Of a stretch of DNA of 64,000 nt, positions 56,001 to 64,000 are shown in pieces. The notes under the pieces were generated by a model. That model was not told where the DNA came from. It saw only the letters and a program-made list of their open reading frames with translations, and made no database searches. Every line of letters starts with the position of its first letter. Position 1 is the first letter of the stretch. Source of the DNA: Branchiostoma floridae (taxonomy: Eukaryota; Chordata; Leptocardii; Amphioxiformes; Branchiostomatidae). The DNA lies in the NCBI RefSeq assembly GCF_000003815.2, contig NC_049992.1, forward strand, positions 5,468,481 to 5,532,480, given 5' to 3'. The translations under genes were made by a program, and so were the position numbers.

Positions 56001-59000
56001 GTACATTAGTCTAGTTGAGCTAGCATACAATCCACTATTGGCTGTATTTCTATTTCTCCAATACTCAGTACTATCACCCATGTTGACATAACACCAAGCA
56101 TTCAGTCTCTTTCACAGAAGGCATTCAAATCTAACTTACTTGCTGTATTATGGCAAGCACCTTTAACTAGTTTATCATGTCCTAAGACTAGAGTGAAATA
56201 CTGTTGGACTTGAGCTTCATCATTGTTGTACTCACTGTAGCTCTTTTCCTGAGGAATGCATCAGATTCATCCACAAAAAGCAGAAGCCTGTATGGAAAGT
56301 AATAGTATCAATATAATAAGATTATAGAAGTGAATTGTGAATATACAGAGCTACAATGTACTAAACCAGCTAAAGCTACTATTAATATATTATAACAGCT
56401 AAAACTAGAGATTTACTGTCTACAATGTACAATGTACTATTATATTATAACAGCTAAAACTAAAGATTTAGTGTGTCTACAATGTACTATTGTATTATAA
56501 CAGCTAAAACTAAAGATTTAGTGTGTCTACAATGTAATTATATTATAACAGCTAAAACTAGAGATTTAGTGTGTCTACAATGTACTATTATATTATAACA
56601 GCTAAAACTAGAGATTTAGTGTGTCTACAATGTACAATTATATCATAACAGCTAAAACTAGAGATTTAGTGTGTCTACAATGTACTACTATTAAAAAGTA
56701 TTATATTATAACAGCTGAAACTAGAGATTTAGTGTGTCTACAATGTACTATTAAAAAGTATTATATTATAACAGCTAAAACGAGAGATTTAGTGTGTCCA
56801 CAATGTACCATACCAGCTAAAGCTAGAGGTTCAGTGTTGGGACCACTTTGAATGGAAGGACTACAAGGAAGTTCATGACAAAGAGAAACTGAATCTTTCA
56901 AAGCAAAAAGCAGTATACAGTATACTCTCCATTACATTTGTAATCTGTATGTTGTAATGATGTAAAACTTTGGATTCAGAACCAAGGACGGGACATGGTA
57001 TTCGATACTTTATGGTAGATCTAGCAACAAATAAATCTATCTTTTGCATGAGTCACTCACCCTCTTCTGCTGGTGCCTGCCCAGTCGAACACTTTGTGCA
57101 TGGCTGTAACCCCCTCCCTCCCCATGGGGGCTACGTCCCCTCCAGTCATAATGGCATAGTCCATCCCAGAATGCAATGCTAAACTCTGCAACAAAAAAGT
57201 TGTTTTTCATTCAGGAGCAACTGCAGCAATGTTTGATAAAGATAGACAAGACAACAGAAACTACAAAATCTAGCTTGCTGTTGGTAAAAAATTCATATGT
57301 GGACAAATTACACCATATCTGACAGCAGAAAATTAAAATATGTTGTTGGGACATTTTGAAAATGGTGATATTCATTGATGTCGAACATGTAGATAAGTTA
57401 TGACACTTAGTATGTATTACACATGAAGGGATTCTTTTTTGTTACATAACATGTACTGTTCATCCATGCAGATGATAGATTTTCCTTTAGAACAATTTAA
57501 TCATCCTTTTACACATTTTAACTACATCTACTGCCTTTTAACATGCAAACATGTAATCTAAGCCAGTACTAAGTCTAATTCTTGAAGTTCTGTCTTACCT
57601 TTGCAAACATGGTCTTGCCAGTACCCGGGGGTCCGTGGAACAGGATATTTCTGTACACGCCTCGGTTCGCCTTGGTGTTCCTAGTTGCTATGGCAATGTC
57701 TCGGACACGGGATTCCAAGGAAGGCTTGGGGGTTCAGAAAAAAATTATAATGTTTTCCCAGGTAAACATATTGTTTATGCAGGTGTGTTATTTTTTCTTC
57801 TTCTGTCTGGGCTTAAAAGTGCATTAAGATATTGTAAATACCATACTTTTTATTCATTTTCAATCCCAAGCAATACTATAGGGCAAGACTGACTAAAGGC
57901 CAAATGGGAAAACATTCTACATTTTTGCAAATATGTTGCCTTTCTAGTTTCTTTTATTTTCTCAATACCTACTGATATTATTATGGTACGTGCACAAAGT
58001 TAATTATTTACTTTCTTATATACATCAAAGAGCATGAAAAACAAGTGCCAAATATAAAATTAATCTGAAAAATTTTCCCTGCACTATTTGATATGAAAGA
58101 CAATTCAAAAACCTCACATTGAAGAGTATTCCCTCCAGTGCATCTTCTGGCTTGGTCATCAGTCTCTTGACTGTCTGAAAATTGAATTATACGTTGTCAG
58201 TATCTTTGCATTTAAATGCAATCTTTATGAGCAGGCAAATCAAATCAAAATGTGTATCTTCACTACGTGCAGGGCAATCACTTTTGAAAAATAATCTTTT
58301 AAACATTTATCATAACTAGCTTTGCATTTAATATCACAAATAACAACAGCAATTATATCAGTAATAGGGGTGGGTACGGGTACAGAATTTTCAGGTCCGG
58401 TCCAGGTATAGAAGATTAGGTCCAGGTTCGAACCTGGACCTAACTGTCTATAAAACTTGTGAATGGACAATATGTAAAATAATGGTTGATTATGCTAAAA
58501 AGGAACCTGTTTGGTGGAGTATCTGACTCCACTTGGTGTATTAACATCACATCTTCATGTAAACAACACTAACTGTCTGTAAGTTTTGACAGTAGAAATT
58601 TGGTGACACTATAATACTAGTACTTTGCTCCTGTTATTTTTGTGGACCTGTAAGTCCTGAAACGTACACTGTATTAATGCCTGCCGATACAATCTGACCA
58701 TATTCTAATTGGTCCAAAATCTGGTCCCCTGATATCTTTCAGGTCAGTTCTTTTTACCGTTCCAACGGGATAGAAAAAAACTCTTTGTACCGGTAAACCA
58801 ACCCCTAATCAGTAATGTACTGTACATGATGATTTTCTAAAAATGGACATAACAAATTTTCTCAGGTTATTTCTTGTGGCTTGTCTTACCTTAACGGGGT
58901 GTCTAATTCCCTCGAAGACACTTATTCTGGAAGTCTCCCTGACGAGTGCCGGTTTACCTAATCTGGCCTCGATGTAGCGTGCTGCGACTCCGGTCGCACC

Positions 59001-62000
59001 TCTGGCGGTATAGACACCTACTGCTAGTAACGTCAGACCAGCAACCTGAGGAGGTCAAGAGGGCTTTTAGCTAGGATTTTATCATAGGGAGTCCAAATTT
59101 ATTGGTGAATTGCCGTAAGTGACTATTGTAGGGGGGTCCGGGGGCATCCACTTTCCATGGTGCAGAGTTTTTGATGATTTTAAGTTAAAATAGTGCATTC
59201 TAAGGTATCCTAAGAGGTAAAAATACTGTTACAGAGGTCATAGTAGAAGACTGTGACCACAGATGACCTGGTAGCATCCCTGGTCAATCAGAATTTCATG
59301 CTTGTCAGACTTTTCTCCCCAGTGTAAGGGCGTCCAGGGGCATCAAATTTCTTGTTATTCCAAGAAAAGTGACGTGTTGACGCATGCCTGGCTAAAAGCC
59401 TGAGGTCAAGTTCAGAAAATATAGCCACTGCGCTCGAAATTCATTTTTGGGATTAGGTGCACTGGTGCACCCAGCTAAAAAAAATTGGGTGCACAAAAAA
59501 CTTTTTGGGTGCACCACTTAAATTTAAGTATTCTAATGTCAAAAAACCTAATAACAAAACTTAGTTACAAGCTATCAAATTCTTAAACAAGTAACATGAC
59601 AGACATTTTTATTATCTTTTTAACACTTAGATGTCAAGAATATGATGTATACTAGTATACTTGATATCTTTCCATACATAAACCTAAGAAAACATTTGGG
59701 TGCACCCTGTGCACCCACTGAAAAAAATTGGGTGCACAGTTCCAATTTTGGGTGCACCTGGGTGCACATGCACCCAGTATTTCGAGCCCTGATAGCACAG
59801 CATTCAGTTTTGAACAAATATATTGGAAGGCACCAATATCAAAGACAGGCCCCTAGTGTGGCTTCTACTGATGCCAGCATAATTATATGTGTGAAACAAC
59901 TACATATAGAGGGGCAAGAGCAACAGAAAGAAACAATATCCTGACTCCCGGGATTCGAACCCGGGTAGCCTGATCTTGTCCCAACACGCAAACCACAACA
60001 CCAAAAGCTCAGAGCTGTTGGCCTGGTCAGTTTGGCCTACTGTTGAACCCCACTGTTACACGTTCGTGCAAGATGACCAGGTTCATAAAATTGTTTCACA
60101 ATCTACAATATTGTCGTTTGAAAGTGTTCAAGGTGGCTTGGCATGGAAGTACACGAAATGTTAACACTTGATGCATGACAATGATGACTGAGTACACTGT
60201 ACTTATAGTGCAAAAATTTATAACATCATCAGCTTGTGATTAAAAGCAGGGCTCGAAATACTGGGTGCATGTGCACCCAGGTGCACCCAAAATTGGAACT
60301 GTGCACCCAATTATTTTCTGTGGGTGCACAGGGTGCACCCAATATTTTCATAGGCTTATGTATGTAAAGATATGAAAGTATACTAGTATACATCATATTC
60401 TTGACATCTAAGTGTTAGAAAGATAATAAAAATGCCTGTCATGGTACTTGATGAAAACATATATTAACTAAGTTTTGTTATCAGGTTTTTCTGACATTCT
60501 ACTTAAATTTAAGACTTAGTGGTGCACCCAAAATTTTTTTGGTGCACCCAATTTTTTAAGCTGGGTGCACCAGTGCACTTAATCCCCAAAATGAATTTCG
60601 AGCCCTGAAAAGAGATGAACCAATGCAGCATGTAGTAATCCTGAGGTATATATACTTCAGATATTAAGGTATAAAAACTCACTGTGGCTGAAACTTTGTC
60701 CCAATCTGCAATAAAAGCCTTGAAACCATCCCCCAATACTGCACCTGCAGTTCTGGAGTGAATCACAAGGGGGCATTGTCAGTACAACCTGTCACCAATA
60801 CCAACACAATTACTGCCTTAAAATCACTTTGTAGCAAGATGTATCATCGGTATGTTGTACTTTAATGCAATAGTGAAGGCATTCAGTAGTTATGCTAGAT
60901 AGATCTTGCTCACACAGCACACTACTTGTTTGTAAAAATGGTCTTGTGCTACCATGCTAAGGCTAAGTTTGATACAGAAACAACAATTTGTGCCAAGATG
61001 AGAGTTTCTAGTACAACTTACTTGATCCCCTCCATGACCGTACTTCTGTGTTCGGAGGCCTTCAGTTCCACAACAAAATACTTTGGTAAAATGTGCTGTG
61101 CTACCATGGTCAGGCTAAGTTTGATACAAGAAATAACCCCACAGTATGTTTTTTTCCTTCCATTTTCACTACAAGATGAGAGTTTTCCAGCACAACTTAC
61201 TTGATCCCCTCCATGACCGTAGTTCTGTGGTAAAATGTGCTGTGCTACCATGGTCAGGCTAAGTTTGATACAAGAAATAACCCCACAGTATGTTTATTTT
61301 CTTCCATTTTCACAACAAGATGAGAGTTTTTAGCACAACTTACTTGATCCCCTCCATGACCGTAGTTCTGTGTTCGGAGGCCTTGAGTCTGATCTGCTCC
61401 AGGTTCAGGTCTTGGTTCTCACGGTCGGCTTTCGCCTTCGCTGTCGTCTCCGCTTCTATTCTCTTCATGTCGTTCTGCAGACGGAGCTGTGCCTCGTATT
61501 CCATCGTAGCTGAAGGAAATAATAATAATAAGTTTATTGCGAATCCTTGTTCTTCAGTCAAAGGGGCATTGTTTGTTTCATTTGCGGATCCGAAATTAAC
61601 TTTAACCTCCTCAAAATCTTTGTTCAAAGTACAAGACTCATAGACCATCGTCCTCAAACAAATATGCAAATTTTCTTTAAGCCAATCTTTTGCTCTTTAA
61701 TCAGATTTTGGATACCCAATAGATGGAAAAAAAGTTTCTGTGGCCTGTTTGATATGTAGCAAATCCCAAGGATATCAGATCAATCATCTGATAAGTTAAA
61801 CACTTATCTAATAGGAGTAGTCAGTGGGTTGGTATGGTGTCAGTCTCTTTGGAGCTTACTTGTGAGTACACCCACTTTCGGTTGCTAGAAAGCTTTCAGT
61901 TGCTCTCTCAAAGTCAAACATGCCTGTCTAAGATTGTTGCCCCATCAACTTTTGCTTGCCAGAAAGGTGACTGCAGGGTTAAACAAGTTTTCAAAAATTC

Positions 62001-62902
62001 ACTTGTCCTATCAGGTAAGTACATAAAAAATTTACTTGCCCGAACCAAATTTTCACTTGCACGAAATTTAATTATATTTTTCTATGTATTTTCACTTTGT
62101 TTACCTCGCTGACGAGAGAAAGTTTTTGAGTTTTGATGTGGCCCTATCATCCAAAATCGATGTTTCTACTGGCTTGAAAATGACATGGTCAATATAGGTA
62201 GGCATTCAGCCCCATGTGCTGTCACACTCAGTGGTAATTTGAGCGGGTCACAACTGGAAATTCTTACTTGCCCGTCGGGCAAGTGGGGAAGCACTTCTGC
62301 TTGCCCGAACAGCACTTTTACTTGCCCGGAACAATTGGGCTAATGGACTTGTTTATCCCTGGTGACTGGCACCCAAGGTACAGAATAGGAAGTTGAAACA
62401 CACCAAGGCCAAAGAAACCTAATCTCCATGCAGATCCTACGATGGAATAAAATAGTACTAAACTGGCAAAGGAGTGTAGTCAGCTAAGAGGTGTGCATTT
62501 TCCTTGTAGTGTGTTTGGCAAATGTACACCTCTTGGCTGACTATACTCCTTGGCCAGTTTGGTTACAACTTATGCCATCATAGGATCTCCTTGGAGATTA
62601 CTCCTTGACCAGCTTTGACCACGGTAGCGAAACACACTAAGCCGGCTTCACTCCTCTGCCAGCTTTTGATACTATCACATGCTACCATAGGATCTGCTTG
62701 CATTGGAGATTATAAGAAACCCTGCTGGGCTCCAGGGCTGTAACAAAGACAAAGAGTGAAAGTACATCACACCTTTCCTCATGGCCTCCTGTTTCTTGAC
62801 CGACTCCTCCTGTCTGGCCAGCTGGTCTTCCTGCATCCTCTTCTGCTGAATAAGCTGATCGTCGTACCGCCTACGCGCCAACTGGTCCTGGTACTGTGCT
62901 CG
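49964..62902 (-). CDS. ATAD3: ATAD3 mitochondrial AAA+ ATPase, last thirteen exons (5' end outside window)
   Basis: Exons in coding order: 62773-62902, 61344-61509, 60683-60752, 58890-59045, 58118-58174, 57599-57724, 57061-57185, 56236-56287, 55848-55918, 55597-55688, 55128-55206, 51806-51914, 49964-50173 (TGA). Phases agree; 480 residues. Order: coiled coil rich in Gln, Arg and Glu ([17 protein letters not shown]); the region before the membrane ([17 protein letters not shown]); a hydrophobic inner-membrane segment ([14 protein letters not shown]); Walker A GPPGTGKT; Walker [12 protein letters not shown]; sensor-1 region [10 protein letters not shown]; an Arg-finger-type DWAINDR; and a lid helix with LSGREIAKL. 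Known for the family: an inner-membrane ATPase in nucleoid, cristae and contact-site organisation. About 110-150 N-terminal residues are missing and should lie past 64000. Odd: a Pro-rich tail with two SPGSPPPAK units, and acceptor cccaag at the Walker A exon. Single-copy status cannot be judged here. Confidence 0.95.
50219..50672. repeat. Two adjoining tandem repeat pairs in the last ATAD3 intron
   Basis: Pair 1: GTAAATTCATTAAAGTT to CATGCACTG at about 50222-50310 and 50358-50452. Pair 2: GGTTCTTATTCGCGGTGAAT to GCATTTACAGTATAT at about 50489-50572 and 50588-50670, nearly identical. The unit ending CTGTAAATGCAG also appears in inverse at the right edge of the window (63987-64000). Typical of a small palindromic MITE. 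Confidence 0.75.
51003..51355. mobile_element. 353-bp MITE, CAGGCTTTTAGC ends, 8-bp target duplication
   Basis: Starts CAGGCTTTTAGC and ends GCTAAAAGCCTG. ATATACAT is repeated on both sides (50995-51002, 51356-51363). Non-coding; hAT-like by duplication length. Full-length relative at 59060-59402. Confidence 0.9.
51479..51751 (-). mobile_element. Full-length tRNA-derived SINE with 14-bp target duplication
   Basis: The minus strand has an A box in CAATGGCTGAGTGGGTAG and a B box in GTGAGTTCGATACCC, then a body through TACCAAAGACTTTAAAAATGG. TACGACACAGAATT flanks both sides (51465-51478 and 51752-51765), the mark of target-primed insertion. It lies in the last-but-one ATAD3 gene interval, just 3' of exon 51806-51914. 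Confidence 0.88.
52689..54447. mobile_element. Nested insertion of unknown type carrying a tRNA-like block
   Basis: Begins GCCTTGCCGCCAGGCAAGGC and near its right end has the inverse CGGCAAGGCACAGC. It contains a tRNA-like block at 53487-53553 and no ORF with known similarity. Exact ends are uncertain by a few bases. Confidence 0.6.
53487..53569 (+). ncRNA. tRNA-like Pol III block with oligo-T end
   Basis: Reads TAGCATGGCGTAGTGGTTAG (A-box-like) and ACCCCGGTTCGAACCC (B box), then about 15 bases later a T10-11 run that could stop Pol III. The cloverleaf is imperfect, so a SINE head or degenerate tRNA is more likely than a working tRNA gene. Confidence 0.5.
54740..55112 (+). pseudogene. LINE 3' end fragment
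   Basis: A short frame [19 protein letters not shown] resembles the FIPRA..LWN tail of non-LTR ORF2. It is followed by TTCTGGCTGCGATGAGTTTCG and AATAAACCTTGAACCTTGAA, which looks like a LINE 3' UTR with a short tandem tail. Lies in an ATAD3 intron. Confidence 0.55.
55290..55595 (+). pseudogene. LINE 3' fragment abutting ATAD3 exon 55597-55688
   Basis: Reads [20 protein letters not shown], then [16 protein letters not shown] and LGSFKKLLQ, the same family as 42670-43010 but without the in-frame stop. The 3' tail (ATATAGATACAGATACAG) runs into the splice donor of ATAD3, which lies at its right edge on the opposite strand. Confidence 0.8.
56350..56838. repeat. ATAD3 intronic minisatellite, about 50-60 bp unit
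   Basis: The unit TATTATAACAGCTAAAACTA, then AGATTTAGTGTGTCTACAATGTACTA, occurs about nine or ten times with small indels between exons 56236-56287 and 57061-57185. Confidence 0.9.
58365..58807. mobile_element. 443-bp hAT-like MITE with perfect 8-bp target duplication
   Basis: Starts TAGGGGTGGGTACGGGTAC and ends GTACCGGTAAACCAACCCCTA, inverted copies. ATCAGTAA lies on both sides (58357-58364, 58808-58815). The end sequence fits the hAT terminal pattern (T/C)AGGG(G)TG. A relative begins at 63739 and runs off toward the right edge. Confidence 0.9.
59060..59402. mobile_element. 343-bp MITE, relative of 51003-51355
   Basis: Starts AGGGCTTTTAGC and ends GCTAAAAGCCTG, with AGGTCAAG on both sides (59052-59059, 59403-59410). 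The interior is highly similar to 51003-51355. It starts 15 bases upstream of ATAD3 exon 58890-59045 (before its acceptor). Confidence 0.9.
59429..59792. mobile_element. GTGCACCC-rich CAGGG MITE, inverted copy
   Basis: Runs from CGCTCGAAATTCATTTTTGG to CAGTATTTCGAGCCCTG, the reverse of the copy at 60247-60607. ATAGC flanks both sides, with a slightly disturbed left end. Confidence 0.8.
59942..60010 (-). mobile_element. tRNA-like SINE head
   Basis: The minus strand reads TTGTGGTTTGCGTGTTGGG (A-box-like) and ACCCGGGTTCGAATCCCGGG (B box in a perfect T-arm stem). The acceptor stem does not pair well, so a functional tRNA is unlikely. Confidence 0.55.
60247..60607. mobile_element. GTGCACCC-rich CAGGG MITE, uninterrupted copy
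   Basis: Starts CAGGGCTCGAAATACTGGG and ends GAATTTCGAGCCCTG, with AAAAG on both sides. The interior carries many GGTGCACCC/GGGTGCACC words in both orientations. Reference copy for the split element at 52382-54500. Confidence 0.88.
60935..61370 (-). repeat. Three tandem units carrying fragments of an ATAD3 exon
   Basis: Each unit contains GTGCTACCATG, GGCTAAGTTTGATAC and GATGAGAGTTT, then the donor ACTTAC and the exon 3' end TTGATCCCCTCCATGACCGT. The full exon is at 61344-61509. The truncated exon pieces are at 61020-61062 (43 bases, two differences) and 61199-61226. Confidence 0.85.
61974..62361. mobile_element. CAGGG-end MITE rich in ACTTGCCCG, copy 2
   Basis: Ends CAGGGTTAAACAAG and CTTGTTTATCCCTG; interior shared with 48601-48922. 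GGTGACTG is present on both sides, overlapping the last G of the element, so the duplication length is ambiguous (7 or 8). Confidence 0.8.
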
Positions 62903-64000
62903 CTGTGAAGGAGAAGGGCAAAATAGTAGATAAACTAGAGTTCAGGGACCTCATACCTCCATGAAATATTTATTGCTTTTTTTGTGGATGGTATGTATGT
63001 TTATAGTCGGTTGTATTTGAGAGTAATGGTTATAAATGTTATGGGAAAGTAGTGGTGTATTTACACAGAGGATGTCCATCTGATTAGTAATTATTAAAAT
63101 GTGACACTTAATTGTGGAATGTGCGTTTAATAGGTCGGTGGCATATGGTAGCGTGGTGTTCCTTAAGCTTGATGTTTGGCATTTAAACTGTCTAAGGTTG
63201 TCAGCATTATTGAGGTTCGACTATGTGCCTCAGAGCGGTGTGGTGGGAGGAAGTTGGGAAACTCAAAAAGAAGGGATGTGGCCAATTTTAGTCAGATGGT
63301 GATTTGATTTTCCAACAATATGTCATAACATCAGCTGTTCACACAGTACAAAAACGAGATGCACACTTTCCTCTGACAGCCCTACACCAACTGTAAGATG
63401 AATACTTGGCGCCAACCCCGTCTGCTAAAAAACAAGCACCATTGGCTACAAAACAGACAACTAACAACTGTCCCTTATCGTAACAAAATCTGTATCGCCC
63501 ATAAAACTTCTGACACCCAACCCAGATGAATATAACCTCCATTCCATGACATTTCATGGAGGTAACTATCATCAGTACCATTCGATTAGCTGACAGTGAC
63601 AGCCTGAATTTTGTCTGCACAGAGGACCAATGCTGTCTGATGTTTTACTGATTTCAGCTGGGCAAAAGTCAATAAGAAGAACTGCTCCATGATCATTTTC
63701 ATCATCATCTTTGTCATCTCTATATAATGTTGAAATTAGGGGTGTGTACCAGTACAGATAATTCAGATCCAGGTCCAGTCCAGGTGCAGAGGATCAGGTC
63801 CCAGTCCAGACCTAAAGCTGGACCTTACTGTTTGTGAATGGGCAATACTCAAAACAATAGTCCATTTTGCTATTAATAATAAAGGAATCTGTTTGGTGGA
63901 GTGTCCTATCTTCGTCTTAACAACACTAACTGCCTCTGTTAATTTAGACCAAATATGACTATAGCAACTTGATAGATAGAATTGACTACTGTAAATGCAG
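62903..64000. other. ATAD3 intron reaching the window edge
   Basis: No further ATAD3 exon was found; the next upstream exon should lie past 64000. From 63739 a copy of the 58365-58807 hAT-like element begins (AGGGGTGTGTACCAGTACAG), and at 63987-64000 another small repeat starts (ACTGTAAATGCAG). Confidence 0.6.

Noticed and set aside
59942-60010. Functional tRNA gene
   Set aside because: The T arm is perfect, but the acceptor and D stems do not pair; treated as a SINE head.
1-64000. CRISPR array, bacterial operon or prophage
   Set aside because: No regularly spaced direct repeats of that kind. Introns, SINEs and animal genes show this is eukaryotic nuclear DNA.

Overview
This window looks like nuclear DNA of an invertebrate deuterostome, and a lancelet (Branchiostoma) is the best guess. 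The reasons are small exons with GT-AG introns, animal-type genes (ionotropic glutamate receptors, PM20D1, ATAD3) and dense small DNA transposons, tRNA-derived SINEs and 5'-truncated LINEs. The species call is an inference; no marker in the sequence proves it. Exon models were built by hand from splice sites, reading-frame phase and family similarity.

Layout. (1) Bases 905-1730 (+) hold the last two coding exons of an ionotropic glutamate receptor (receptor A) whose body lies left of the window. (2) 1731-18666 is intergenic and rich in repeats: a palindromic 280-bp MITE, a LINE-derived ORF and a GC-rich 1.38-kb element with inverted ends. (3) 18667-24724 (+) is receptor B, ten exons, about 471 residues. 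(4) 27796-41259 (-) is receptor C, twelve exons, 539 residues, convergent with B. One of its introns holds a 2.4-kb inverted-repeat element and a 323-base assembly gap next to a 502-bp repeated block. (5) 44092-47319 (-) is a complete PM20D1-type M20 peptidase, four exons, 513 residues. (6) 49964-62902 (-) is the last thirteen exons of ATAD3, a mitochondrial AAA+ ATPase; its 5' exons lie beyond the right edge.

How the genes relate. A, B and C are a local paralogous cluster of short receptors. B and C contain S1, M1, pore, M3, S2 and M4 but no amino-terminal domain, like kainate-binding proteins. Both encode Arg directly at the position of the Q/R editing site, both replace a ligand-contacting Thr with Leu, and C also has His where glutamate receptors have the acidic residue that binds the ligand amino group. 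PM20D1 (N-acyl amino acid metabolism) and ATAD3 (mitochondrial inner membrane) are unrelated neighbours on the same strand.

The most notable observations are the unusual pore and ligand pocket of receptors B and C, transposon or LINE ends lying within a few bases of splice donors at three exons, fragments of an ATAD3 exon duplicated inside its own intron, a duplicated ATAD3 3' end, and a probable false duplication at the assembly gap.
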